From the NCBI RefSeq assembly GCF_001262505.1, contig NZ_KQ410745.1, positions 1 through 63,530 on the forward strand: a stretch of DNA of 63,530 nt. Direction: 5' to 3'. A program made the position numbers and the translations under genes. Position 1 is the stretch's first letter. Every line of letters starts with the position of its first letter. Below, piece by piece: positions 42,612 to 50,059 of this stretch. The notes beneath the pieces were generated by a model, which was given only the letters and a program-made list of their open reading frames with translations, made no database searches and had not been told where the DNA came from. Source of the stretch: Shinella sp. SUS2. Lineage in GTDB: Bacteria > Pseudomonadota > Alphaproteobacteria > Rhizobiales > Rhizobiaceae.

Positions 42612-43831
42612 GTCTGTTCTCCTTCGTGGTCGGTCAGGATGCGGCCGCCCCGCCAGACCTGTCGGTCGGCGCGGGGACGGCTCAGGGCATCGGTCAGATC
42701 CTCGGCGTCGAGCCGGATGAAATCGGCGGGGCCGCCCTCGACAAGCGCAAGGCTCCGGCCCATCCAACGGGCCGGTGTCTCGCTCACCGCGTCCAGCCAG
42801 TCCTCCGGCTGGAGGTGGCCGAGCAGGGTCGCGCTGCGAAAGGCGTCGAAGAGGTCATAGTCGCCGAAGGGGAAGAAGGCGTCGCGCACGTTGTCGGAGC
42901 CGATCATCACGGCAAGGCCTGCGTCCCGCGCCTCATGCAGGGGCGCAAGGCCGCGCAGGCGCGGCGTGCGGCCGGCCCTGGCGTCCTGCAGGTAGGCGTT
43001 GCAGCCTGGCAGTACCGTCAGTCCGACACCCGCTGCGCCCGCTCGGGCGAGAATGTCCGCCACCTCCGAGGGATCACGCACCGAGAGCGCGCAGCCATGA
43101 CCGCACAACACCCGGCCGGAAAGGCCACGCCTTTCGGTTTCCGCCACGATGGCATCGATGCCGCGCGCCTCGATGTCCAACCCCTCATCGACATGGAAGT
43201 CGAGCAGAAGATCGTACTTTTCCGCAAGGTCGAAGACGTGCGCGAGCCGGGCCTCGAGGTCATTGTTGCGATAGATGAATGCCCCGAGCACCCCACCCGT
43301 CGCCTTGACCTCACCGGCGATGGCTTCGCCGATATCGGCGAAGAGATCGAGCGGCGTCAACGAGGCAAGCTCCAGATGGAGGCGACCCTGCCATTCGTCG
43401 GCAAGCCCGCGCAGCACGGTCCAGGCTGCCGGCGGCGTCGCGCCGTACCAGTCGACATGGCTGCGCATCAGCGCCGTGCCGTGCCGATAGGCGCGATCCA
43501 GTCCCCGGCCTGCCCGCCGGCGCAGATCGGCGTCGTCCCAGAGTGTGGCATCGGCCTGCATCATCTCGATGGCGTGGAAGAGCGATGTGGCACGGGCCGG
43601 CATCCGGGAGGCGGTGAAGGTCTTGTCGAGATGGGTGTGAACGTCGGCCAGGAGCGGCAGGATGAGGCCGCCATCGCGGCTTGCCGAGGGGGCGAGGGTC
43701 GTGATGCGGCCGCCGCTGATGGCGATGTCCCAATGGCCCTCCCGGCCAGCCAGGCTGGCGCCTGCAAGGCGCAGGCCCGCTGCGCCGGCATCGGCGAGGC
43801 TGGTGGTCTCGATGGTCCGCATGAGGTTCAC
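42608..43831 (-). CDS. Amidohydrolase-family deaminase (AtzC/cytosine deaminase-like)
   Basis: Metal-dependent hydrolase of 407 residues. VHTHLDKTFTA supplies the first metal His pair, DFHVDEG and GHGCAL the next ligands, and MIGSDNVRDAFFPFGDYD the Asp. HTHLDK is typical of AtzC-type N-substituted ammelide hydrolases and cytosine deaminases, so it should act on an N-heterocycle. The start is GTG at 43831 overlapping the permease stop (GTGA); ATG at 43822 is possible. It stands between the transporter permease and the FAD oxidase. Confidence 0.9.
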   Translation of the reverse strand: MNLMRTIETTSLADAGAAGLRLAGASLAGREGHWDIAISGGRITTLAPSASRDGGLILPLLADVHTHLDKTFTASRMPARATSLFHAIEMMQADATLWDDADLRRRAGRGLDRAYRHGTALMRSHVDWYGATPPAAWTVLRGLADEWQGRLHLELASLTPLDLFADIGEAIAGEVKATGGVLGAFIYRNNDLEARLAHVFDLAEKYDLLLDFHVDEGLDIEARGIDAIVAETERRGLSGRVLCGHGCALSVRDPSEVADILARAGAAGVGLTVLPGCNAYLQDARAGRTPRLRGLAPLHEARDAGLAVMIGSDNVRDAFFPFGDYDLFDAFRSATLLGHLQPEDWLDAVSETPARWMGRSLALVEGGPADFIRLDAEDLTDALSRPRADRQVWRGGRILTDHEGEQT

Positions 43832-44682
43832 GTCTCGCGCTTGATTTCGCTTTCGTGCCAGTGGCCGAGCACGAGGTTCGACAGCCAGGACGTGACGAGG
43901 AAGATCCCGACCCCCAGCACCGAGACGAGGAACAGCGCGGCGAACATGCGCGGGATCTCGTTGCGGAAGCTCGATTCGAGGATGCGTGAGGCAAGGCCGG
44001 TGTTCTGCCCCGCCGTACCTGCGACGAATTCGGCGACGACCGCGCCGATCAGCGACAGGCCGCCGGCGATCTTCAGCGCGGCCATGAAGTAGGGGAGTGC
44101 CGAGGGGATCAGCAGGTGGCGCAGGCGCTGCCAGGGCGTCGCCTGATAGAGCCGGAACATGTCGCGCAGGTTATGGTCGGCGCTGCGCAGGCCGATCGCA
44201 GTGTTCGACAGGATCGGGAAGAACGCGACGATCCAGGCGCAGATGAGCAGCGCGAAGAAGGTGTTGCTGACATAGATGAGGATCAGCGGTGCGATGGCGA
44301 TGATCGGCGTTACCTGCAGGATGACGGCGAAGGGAAAGAGGCACATTTCCACCGTGCGCGACAAGGCAAAGAGCATGCCGAGCAGCACGCCGCCGATGAT
44401 GGCGAGGCTGAGTGACAGCAGCGTCAGCTTCACCGTGAAGGCCGCGCTCTGCATCAGGGACGACCAGTCCTCGACCAGCGTCTTTGCGATCAGGCTCGGC
44501 GCGGGGATCAGGTAATGCGGAACCTCGTTGTACCAGACGAGGAATTCCCACAGTCCAAGCACCACCAGAATCGAGATGATGGGCATGATGACGCGCAGGC
44601 GCCGTTCGCGGCGTTCGAGCAGGATGCGCGGATCGGCGATTTCGCTTTCGGCAACGGCCGGATCAATGGTTGAGATCGACAT
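43828..44682 (-). CDS. ABC transporter permease (SsuC/TauC/ThiX-like)
   Basis: Inner-membrane permease of 284 residues with about six membrane segments and the loop RSADHNLRDMFRLYQATPWQRLRHLLIPSALPYF as the docking region. It overlaps the ATPase gene by 20 bp and the amidohydrolase by 4 bp. It forms the channel for the NMT1-type binding protein. Confidence 0.93.
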   Translation of the reverse strand: MSISTIDPAVAESEIADPRILLERRERRLRVIMPIISILVVLGLWEFLVWYNEVPHYLIPAPSLIAKTLVEDWSSLMQSAAFTVKLTLLSLSLAIIGGVLLGMLFALSRTVEMCLFPFAVILQVTPIIAIAPLILIYVSNTFFALLICAWIVAFFPILSNTAIGLRSADHNLRDMFRLYQATPWQRLRHLLIPSALPYFMAALKIAGGLSLIGAVVAEFVAGTAGQNTGLASRILESSFRNEIPRMFAALFLVSVLGVGIFLVTSWLSNLVLGHWHESEIKRET

Positions 44683-45487
44683 GGTCCATGGTCCCTTCGA
44701 GCGCGTTGCTGACCAGACGGCAGTTCTCGGTGTACTCGGATGTCATGCGGTAGGCGCTCGTGCGCGTCTCGGCGCCGGGCAGCGCGATGTCGTGCACCAC
44801 GCGGCCGGGGCGCGCGGCCATGACCACGACGCGGCTGGAGAGATAGACGGATTCGAAGACCGAATGAGTGACGAAGATCACTGTCAGCCCGTGCGAGCGC
44901 CAGAGGCCCAGCACCTCGTCGTTGAGCTTGGATCGGGTCATCTCGTCCAGCGCTGCGAAGGGTTCGTCCATCAAGAGCAGCTTCGGCTTCGTCACCATGG
45001 CGCGGGCAATGGAAACGCGCATCTTCATGCCGCCCGAAAGTTCGCGCGGATAGGAGCGGGCGAAATTGGCAAGGCCCACCATGGAAAGGGCCTCTTCCAC
45101 GCGGGCTTTCGCCTCGCCCTTGCCGAGCCCCTGCAGTTTCAGGGGGAGGAAGACGTTGTCGAAGACCGTTGCCCAGGGCATCAGCGTCGCTTCCTGGAAG
45201 ACATAGCCGATATCGCTGCCGTGGGGACTTTCGCCGGCCGGATGACCGTTGACCGTGATCGAACCCGAGGAGAGGGACAGGAGACCGGAGATCATCTTCA
45301 GCGCGGTGCTTTTGCCGCAGCCCGAAGGGCCGAGAAAGGACACGAACTCACCGCTGCGGATCGTCAGCGACATGCCGCGCAGCGCCACGGTACCGTTTGC
45401 GAAGCGCTTGTAGACGTCCTTCATGTCGATGAGGGCGGGCGCGCCGGTCAGGCCGGCGGCCTTGGGGAGAGGGCTTGCCGCGTTCAT
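44663..45487 (-). CDS. ABC transporter ATP-binding protein (SsuB/TauB-like)
   Basis: ATPase of 274 residues. Walker A GPSGCGKST, the Q-loop VFQEATLMPWATV, signature LSGGMKMRVSIARAM and Walker B LLLMDEPFAALDE fit the nitrate/sulfonate/taurine group. The ATG at 45487 is 1 bp from the creatininase stop; the longer frame to 45733 is a shadow. It powers the importer of the cluster. Confidence 0.94.
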   Translation of the reverse strand: MNAASPLPKAAGLTGAPALIDMKDVYKRFANGTVALRGMSLTIRSGEFVSFLGPSGCGKSTALKMISGLLSLSSGSITVNGHPAGESPHGSDIGYVFQEATLMPWATVFDNVFLPLKLQGLGKGEAKARVEEALSMVGLANFARSYPRELSGGMKMRVSIARAMVTKPKLLLMDEPFAALDEMTRSKLNDEVLGLWRSHGLTVIFVTHSVFESVYLSSRVVVMAARPGRVVHDIALPGAETRTSAYRMTSEYTENCRLVSNALEGTMDHVDLNH

Positions 45488-45488
45488 G

Positions 45489-46289
45489 CTACCACTCCGG
45501 CTTTCTGTCCAGCCAGTCGGCTGGCAGGCTGTCGATCTCTGCCATGGCCTCGACGAGGCGCGCCACGGCGTGGTCGAGGGTCGCATCACCCTTTTCGGCG
45601 GTGGCGAGATGCGCCTCGCCGCAGGCCCCGGCCGTGCTGAAATCCTGTGTCTTCCAGCCGGGTTTTGCGCCCCGGCCGAGGCCGAGGTGGCGGAAGTTTT
45701 CGAAAAGGTCCTGGCCGCGCGAGCGGAAGTCACGGGCCGCGGCCATGGTTACATTGCCGGGGTCGAGTGCCAGCATGACGGAGGTCTCCATGTCGCCGGC
45801 ATGGATGCCGTGGGTGCGCTCGACATCGGAATAGACGCCCTCGGGCATGCCAAAGCCGAACCAGTTGACCGAGAAGGCCAGCATGTCATGGGCAACGCGC
45901 AGCTGGCGGGTCACGACGTCCATGACCGGAATGTTGCCGCCATGGCCGTTGAGGAGGATGAACTTGCGGACCCCCGAGCGCGCCACGCTGGCGCCGATTT
46001 CGGTCAGCACGCGGATCAGCGTTTCGGCCGAAAGGGTGAGCGTGCCGGGATAGTCGATATGCTCGTCGCTCTTGCAGACGGCCTGCGTGGGCAGGAACAG
46101 CACCGGACTATCCTCCGGCAGGGCTTTTGCGAGGCGGCGCGCTACCCCGTCGACGGTACAGCTGTCGACGGACATCGGCAGGTGCGGTCCGTGCTGCTCG
46201 ATGGCTCCGATGGGCAGGACGGCGATGAGGCGTCCCCGATCGAGCGCTGCGAAATCACGGCTGGAATAGTCGGCCCAGAAGCGCTTCAT
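45489..46289 (-). CDS. Creatininase-family amidohydrolase
   Basis: Metal-dependent amide hydrolase of 266 residues. Metal ligands are readable: Glu31 and His33 in AIEQHGPHLP, Asp42 in MSVDS, His in LLNGHGGN and Glu in AGDMETSVML, the creatininase set. The family includes creatininase, FAPy deformylase (ArfB) and inosose hydrolases, so the ring or formamide substrate must be inferred from neighbours. The ATG at 46289 has GGAGG eight bases upstream and overlaps the stop of a 17-codon leader ORF. It is the first structural gene of the leftward operon. Confidence 0.92.
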   Translation of the reverse strand: MKRFWADYSSRDFAALDRGRLIAVLPIGAIEQHGPHLPMSVDSCTVDGVARRLAKALPEDSPVLFLPTQAVCKSDEHIDYPGTLTLSAETLIRVLTEIGASVARSGVRKFILLNGHGGNIPVMDVVTRQLRVAHDMLAFSVNWFGFGMPEGVYSDVERTHGIHAGDMETSVMLALDPGNVTMAAARDFRSRGQDLFENFRHLGLGRGAKPGWKTQDFSTAGACGEAHLATAEKGDATLDHAVARLVEAMAEIDSLPADWLDRKPEW

Positions 46290-46339
46290 CGGGAAGCCTC
46301 CATGCCGTTACGGATACCCGTTGATGACAGAAGTTCCAT
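46286..46339 (-). CDS. Candidate 17-residue leader peptide before creatininase
   Basis: A short frame, ATG at 46339 to TGA at 46286-46288, encodes MELLSSTGIRNGMEASR. It has a strong ribosome-binding site (GGAGGAG, about four to five bases before the ATG), and its TGA overlaps the creatininase ATG as ATGA. The creatininase ribosome-binding site lies inside it, so translation of the two would be coupled. It has no known relative; it may be a regulatory leader or chance. Confidence 0.4.
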   Translation of the reverse strand: MELLSSTGIRNGMEASR

Positions 46340-46383
46340 CTTGCTCCTCCTCTTCCTCCGAGGTTAGATAAACAAACTCATAG

Positions 46384-46402
46384 CAAATGGTCAAACTATT
46401 TG
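46384..46402. promoter_or_regulatory. Candidate TetR/RutR operator in divergent region
   Basis: CAAAT at 46384-46388 and ATTTG at 46398-46402 form an inverted repeat, and TGGTCAA at 46388-46394 matches the right half of the RutR consensus (TTGACCA-NN-TGGTCAA). The left half matches poorly. It lies between the divergent creatininase operon and hydroxyacid dehydrogenase gene. Confidence 0.4.
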
Positions 46403-46506
46403 GTATGTTCTTTCCAGATGTTACGGTAAGCTTTTGATTGTCATCATGTTTATTCGTGGCTTTCTGCCGCCGGGAGGGTGGTTGGAATGCAGTCTGGGAG
46501 GGATTT

Positions 46507-47469
46507 ATGAAACGACCGCGCCTGCTGATCACCCGTCCCTTGCCGGCCGCCGTGCACGAGCGGGCCGGCGCCCTCTTCGACCTGACGATCCGCAAGGACG
46601 TCGGCGCCACGACGGCGGCGGAGCTTTCCGCCGCGCTCCGCGATCACGACGCGATCCTGCCTTCTCTCGGCGATGTCTTCTCGCCGGCGGTGTTTGCCGA
46701 TGGGGCATTGCCGCGCTGCCGCATCCTTGCCAATTTCGGCGCCGGGGTCAGCCATATCGACCTTGCGGCAGCGGCGCGCGCAGGCATTGCCGTCACCAAC
46801 ACGCCGGGGGCCGTCACCGGCCCGACAGCCGACCTTGCGATGCTGCTCCTCCTGATGACCGCGCGCCGTGCGGGCGAGGGGGAGCGGCTGGTGCGGTCCG
46901 GGGCATGGAAGGGCTGGCATCCCGTACAGCTTCTCGGCCGGGATGTTTCCGGCAGCACGATCGGCATTGTCGGCATGGGGCGTATCGGGCAGGAGGTCGC
47001 CCGCCGCGCCGCTGCCGGTTTCGGCATGCGGGTGCTGTTCCACAACCGCTCGCCGAAGACCGTGTCCGGCATGGACGCGACACAGGTGCCCCTGGACGAT
47101 CTGCTGCAACGCGCCGATTTTGTCGTTCTGACCGTGCCGGGTGGCAGCGAGACGCGCCACCTGATCGACGAGCGTGCCTTCGCTTTGATGCGGCCTGAGG
47201 CGCATCTCGTCAACGTCTCGCGCGGCGAGGTGGTGGACGAGGTGGCCCTGATCCGCGCCCTCGAATGCCGGCAGATCGCCGGGGCGGCGCTCGATGTCTA
47301 TGAATTCGAGCCCGCCGTGCCGGCCGCCCTCCGCGAGCGTGACGACGTCGTTCTGCTGCCCCATCTCGGTTCGGCGACGCAGGCGGCACGCGCGGCGATG
47401 GGCATGACGGCGCTCGACAATCTGGAGGCCTTTTTCCGCGGCGATGCGCTGGAAAACCGGGTCGCGTGA
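46507..47469 (+). CDS. D-2-hydroxyacid dehydrogenase (glyoxylate/hydroxypyruvate reductase family)
   Basis: NAD(P)H-dependent reductase of 320 residues. ILANFGAGVSHIDLAAA, GIVGMGRIGQEVARRAAAGFG (the nucleotide loop), VNVSRGEVVDE and LLPHLGSAT give the substrate and catalytic Arg/Glu/His sites. ATG at 46507 has GGGAGGG upstream; the longer frame to 46438 overlaps the operator region. It diverges from the creatininase operon and is followed 22 bp later by the ferredoxin reductase, so it probably handles a 2-oxo or hydroxy product such as glyoxylate. Confidence 0.92.
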   Translation: MKRPRLLITRPLPAAVHERAGALFDLTIRKDVGATTAAELSAALRDHDAILPSLGDVFSPAVFADGALPRCRILANFGAGVSHIDLAAAARAGIAVTNTPGAVTGPTADLAMLLLLMTARRAGEGERLVRSGAWKGWHPVQLLGRDVSGSTIGIVGMGRIGQEVARRAAAGFGMRVLFHNRSPKTVSGMDATQVPLDDLLQRADFVVLTVPGGSETRHLIDERAFALMRPEAHLVNVSRGEVVDEVALIRALECRQIAGAALDVYEFEPAVPAALRERDDVVLLPHLGSATQAARAAMGMTALDNLEAFFRGDALENRVA

Positions 47470-47491
47470 GCAGGAGCGAGGGGAGGACGAC

Positions 47492-48694
47492 ATGAACCAC
47501 ATAGCGATCCTGGGAGCAGGACAGGCCGGGTCGTCGCTGGCGGCCAAACTGCGGGTCCTTGGTTTTGGCGGGCGCATCACGCTCATCGGTGAAGAAGACA
47601 CGCTGCCCTACCAGCGCCCGCCACTCTCCAAGAAATACCTGATGAAGGAAATGACGCTGGAGCAGCTGCACCTGCGGCCCGAGCGGTTCTACGCGGACAA
47701 TGACATTGCCCTGCGGCTCGGTGAAAGGATCGTCGCGATCGACCGCGCCGCGCGGCAGATCCGTCTCGATGACGACCGCGTATCTTATGACCAGCTGGCG
47801 CTGACGACCGGCGCGACGCCGCGTTCACTGCCGGCCGCGCTCGGTGGCGACCTGTCCGGCGTCTATGTGGTGCGCAATCTGGCCGATGTCGATCGTATGG
47901 CCCCGGAGTTCCGCGAGGGGCGACGGGTGCTGGTCGTCGGGGGCGGCTATATCGGGCTGGAGGCCGCGGCGGTGGCGGCCAGGCTCGGCCTCAAGGTGAC
48001 ACTCATTGAGGCGGCGCCCCGTATTCTCCAGCGCGTCGCCGCGCCGGAAACTTCCGATTATTTCCGGAGCCTTCATGCCGGCAACGGTGTCGAAATCCTC
48101 GAGGGCACCGGCCTGGCTGGGCTGGAACGCGGGGAGGCGATCTCGGTGGTGTTGGCGGATGGCTCACGCCGGGAGGTGGACTTCGTCATCGCCGGCATCG
48201 GCGTGACGGCCAATGACGGGCTCGCGGCGGCGGCGGGTCTCGCCTGCGATGGCGGTGTTATCGTCGATGCGCATGGCAGGACAGGAGATCCCGCCATCTG
48301 GGCGGCCGGTGATTGCGCGCGCCTGCCCTATCGCGGTGACATGATCCGGCTGGAGAGTGTGCAGAACGCCATCGACCAGGCTGAAGCCGTCGCGGCCAAT
48401 ATGCTGGGTGCGGCGATGGATTATGTGCCGAAGCCCTGGTTCTGGTCCGACCAGTATGACGTGAAGCTGCAGATCGCCGGCCTGAACACGACATTTGACC
48501 GGGTTGTGGTGCGATCGGGAGCGAACGAGAAGGCACGTTCGCACTGGTATTTTCGCGAGGGCGTGCTGCTTGCCGTCGATGCGATGAACGAGCCGCGCAG
48601 CTACATGGTGGGCAAGCGCTTGATCGAGGCCGGGCGTTCACCCTTGCCGGAGCAGGTGGCCGATGCGGGTTTCGATTTGAAAACCCTGATATGA
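47492..48694 (+). CDS. FAD-dependent ferredoxin reductase (rhodocoxin/putidaredoxin reductase type)
   Basis: Flavoprotein of 400 residues that passes electrons from NAD(P)H to a ferredoxin. FAD-binding AILGAGQAGSSLAAKLR at the N-terminus, the NAD(P)H loop VVGGGYIGLEAAAVAARLG and the FAD-site IWAAGDCARLP are in the right order, followed by a C-terminal ferredoxin-docking domain. The ATG at 47492 has GGGAGG upstream. Its natural partner is the ferredoxin at 38779, together an electron chain for a missing P450 or Rieske oxygenase. Confidence 0.93.
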   Translation: MNHIAILGAGQAGSSLAAKLRVLGFGGRITLIGEEDTLPYQRPPLSKKYLMKEMTLEQLHLRPERFYADNDIALRLGERIVAIDRAARQIRLDDDRVSYDQLALTTGATPRSLPAALGGDLSGVYVVRNLADVDRMAPEFREGRRVLVVGGGYIGLEAAAVAARLGLKVTLIEAAPRILQRVAAPETSDYFRSLHAGNGVEILEGTGLAGLERGEAISVVLADGSRREVDFVIAGIGVTANDGLAAAAGLACDGGVIVDAHGRTGDPAIWAAGDCARLPYRGDMIRLESVQNAIDQAEAVAANMLGAAMDYVPKPWFWSDQYDVKLQIAGLNTTFDRVVVRSGANEKARSHWYFREGVLLAVDAMNEPRSYMVGKRLIEAGRSPLPEQVADAGFDLKTLI

Positions 48695-48794
48695 CGGGTT
48701 CAAGCCGTGTTCCACCGTGCGGTCTGTCTGGCGCGGTGGTGCAGGCCGTACGGCGTTCTGATGCATTCATGCGCGCGCCGTCTGGGCCGGTTGC

Positions 48795-48821
48795 TTGACG
48801 GTGCGCAAAAGAACATATAGT
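48795..48821 (+). promoter_or_regulatory. Promoter of the radical SAM-udgX operon
   Basis: TTGACG at 48795-48800 and TATAGT at 48816-48821 fit a sigma-70 promoter with a short 15-bp spacer. The -10 box is inside the LexA box. Transcription would begin about 48828, next to the first ATG at 48830, so the message may be leaderless or translation may start at 48842. Confidence 0.5.
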
Positions 48822-48825
48822 GAAC
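48811..48825 (+). promoter_or_regulatory. LexA (SOS) box
   Basis: GAAC-ATATAGT-GAAC is a perfect GAAC-N7-GAAC, the reverse form of the GTTC-N7-GTTC site used by LexA in alphaproteobacteria. It overlaps the -10 element and ends 4 bp before the first start codon of the radical SAM gene. Direct SOS repression is strongly suggested. Confidence 0.8.
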
Positions 48826-48829
48826 ATTC

Positions 48830-50059
48830 ATGAAGAAATCGATGAAGCAGCGCTTAGCGATCCTCTCGGATGCCGCCAAATACGATGCCTCGTGCGCTTC
48901 GAGTGGAACGGTGAAGCGGGACTCCATGGAAAGCGGCGGGCTCGGCTCGACGGAGGGAGCCGGAATTTGCCATGCCTATGCTCCCGACGGCCGATGCATT
49001 TCGCTTCTCAAGATTCTTCTCACCAACTTCTGCATCTTCGATTGCGCCTATTGCATCAACCGCTCGTCCAGCAATGTGGAACGAGCCCGGTTCACGCCAG
49101 AAGAGGTGGTCTGGCTGACGCTGGAGTTCTACCGCCGCAACTATATCGAAGGGCTGTTCCTGTCGTCGGGCATCATCCGCTCGCCCGATCACACAATGGG
49201 AGAGATGGTGCGCGTGGCGCGGGAGCTGCGAACGGTGCATGGATTTGGCGGCTACATCCATCTGAAATCCATTCCCGATGCCGCGCCGGAGCTGATCGAA
49301 CAGGCGGGGCTTTACGCCGATCGCCTGTCGCTCAACATCGAGCTTCCGACGGATGCCGGCATCGGGCGCTTCGCGCCGCAGAAGCGCCCGGAGGGAATTC
49401 GCCGTGCGATGGGCGACCTGCGCCGCAAGATCGAAGCGGCGGACGAGCCGACCTTACAGTCGAAACGACGCAAGCGCTTCGTGCCGGGTGGGCAGAGCAC
49501 GCAGATGATCGTCGGGGCCGACGGTGCGGATGATGCAACCATCCTGAAAACGAGCGCCCGGCTCTATGGCAGCTACGGACTGAAGCGTGTCTACTATTCC
49601 GCCTTCAGCCCCATCCCTGACGCCTCCCGTGCGCTTCCGCTGATCAAGCCGCCGCTGGTTCGTGAACACCGGCTCTACCAGGCCGACTGGCTCTATCGCT
49701 TCTACGGTTTCGGCGTCGACGAAATCACGGCATCAACCGGCGGCATGCTCGATCTCGACATGGACCCGAAGCTCGCCTGGGCTCTCGCCAATCGCGATGC
49801 GTTTCCAGTGGATGTCAACCGGGCCGAGCGGGAACGGCTGCTGCGCGTGCCTGGCTTCGGCACGAAGACCGTGGAGGCCATTCTTTCCAGCCGCCGCCTC
49901 CGCCGTCTGCGGCTGGAGGACCTGGCAAGGCTCGGCGTTTCGCTGCGCAAGGTACGTGCCTTCATCGAAACGGACGGTTGGACGCCCCGCCGCCTTGCCG
50001 ACCGGGCCGACCTGAAGGCGTTCTTCGCACCCAGGCCGGTACAGCTTTCGCTGCTCTGA
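48830..50059 (+). CDS. Radical SAM protein linked to UDG (putative DNA modification/repair)
   Basis: Radical SAM enzyme of 409 residues. Cys68, Cys72 and Cys75 in FCIFDCAYC form the CxxxCxxC iron-sulfur site, and the C-terminus has a helix-hairpin-helix-like segment (LLRVPGFGTKTVEAILSSRRL) suited to DNA binding. The family is recognised as the radical SAM partner of a UDG-domain protein (TIGR03916 from memory); its reaction is not known to me. ATG at 48842 (MKQRLAILSDAAKYD) fits the family start and the promoter better than 48830. The stop overlaps the next ATG by one base. Confidence 0.88.
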   Translation: MKKSMKQRLAILSDAAKYDASCASSGTVKRDSMESGGLGSTEGAGICHAYAPDGRCISLLKILLTNFCIFDCAYCINRSSSNVERARFTPEEVVWLTLEFYRRNYIEGLFLSSGIIRSPDHTMGEMVRVARELRTVHGFGGYIHLKSIPDAAPELIEQAGLYADRLSLNIELPTDAGIGRFAPQKRPEGIRRAMGDLRRKIEAADEPTLQSKRRKRFVPGGQSTQMIVGADGADDATILKTSARLYGSYGLKRVYYSAFSPIPDASRALPLIKPPLVREHRLYQADWLYRFYGFGVDEITASTGGMLDLDMDPKLAWALANRDAFPVDVNRAERERLLRVPGFGTKTVEAILSSRRLRRLRLEDLARLGVSLRKVRAFIETDGWTPRRLADRADLKAFFAPRPVQLSLL

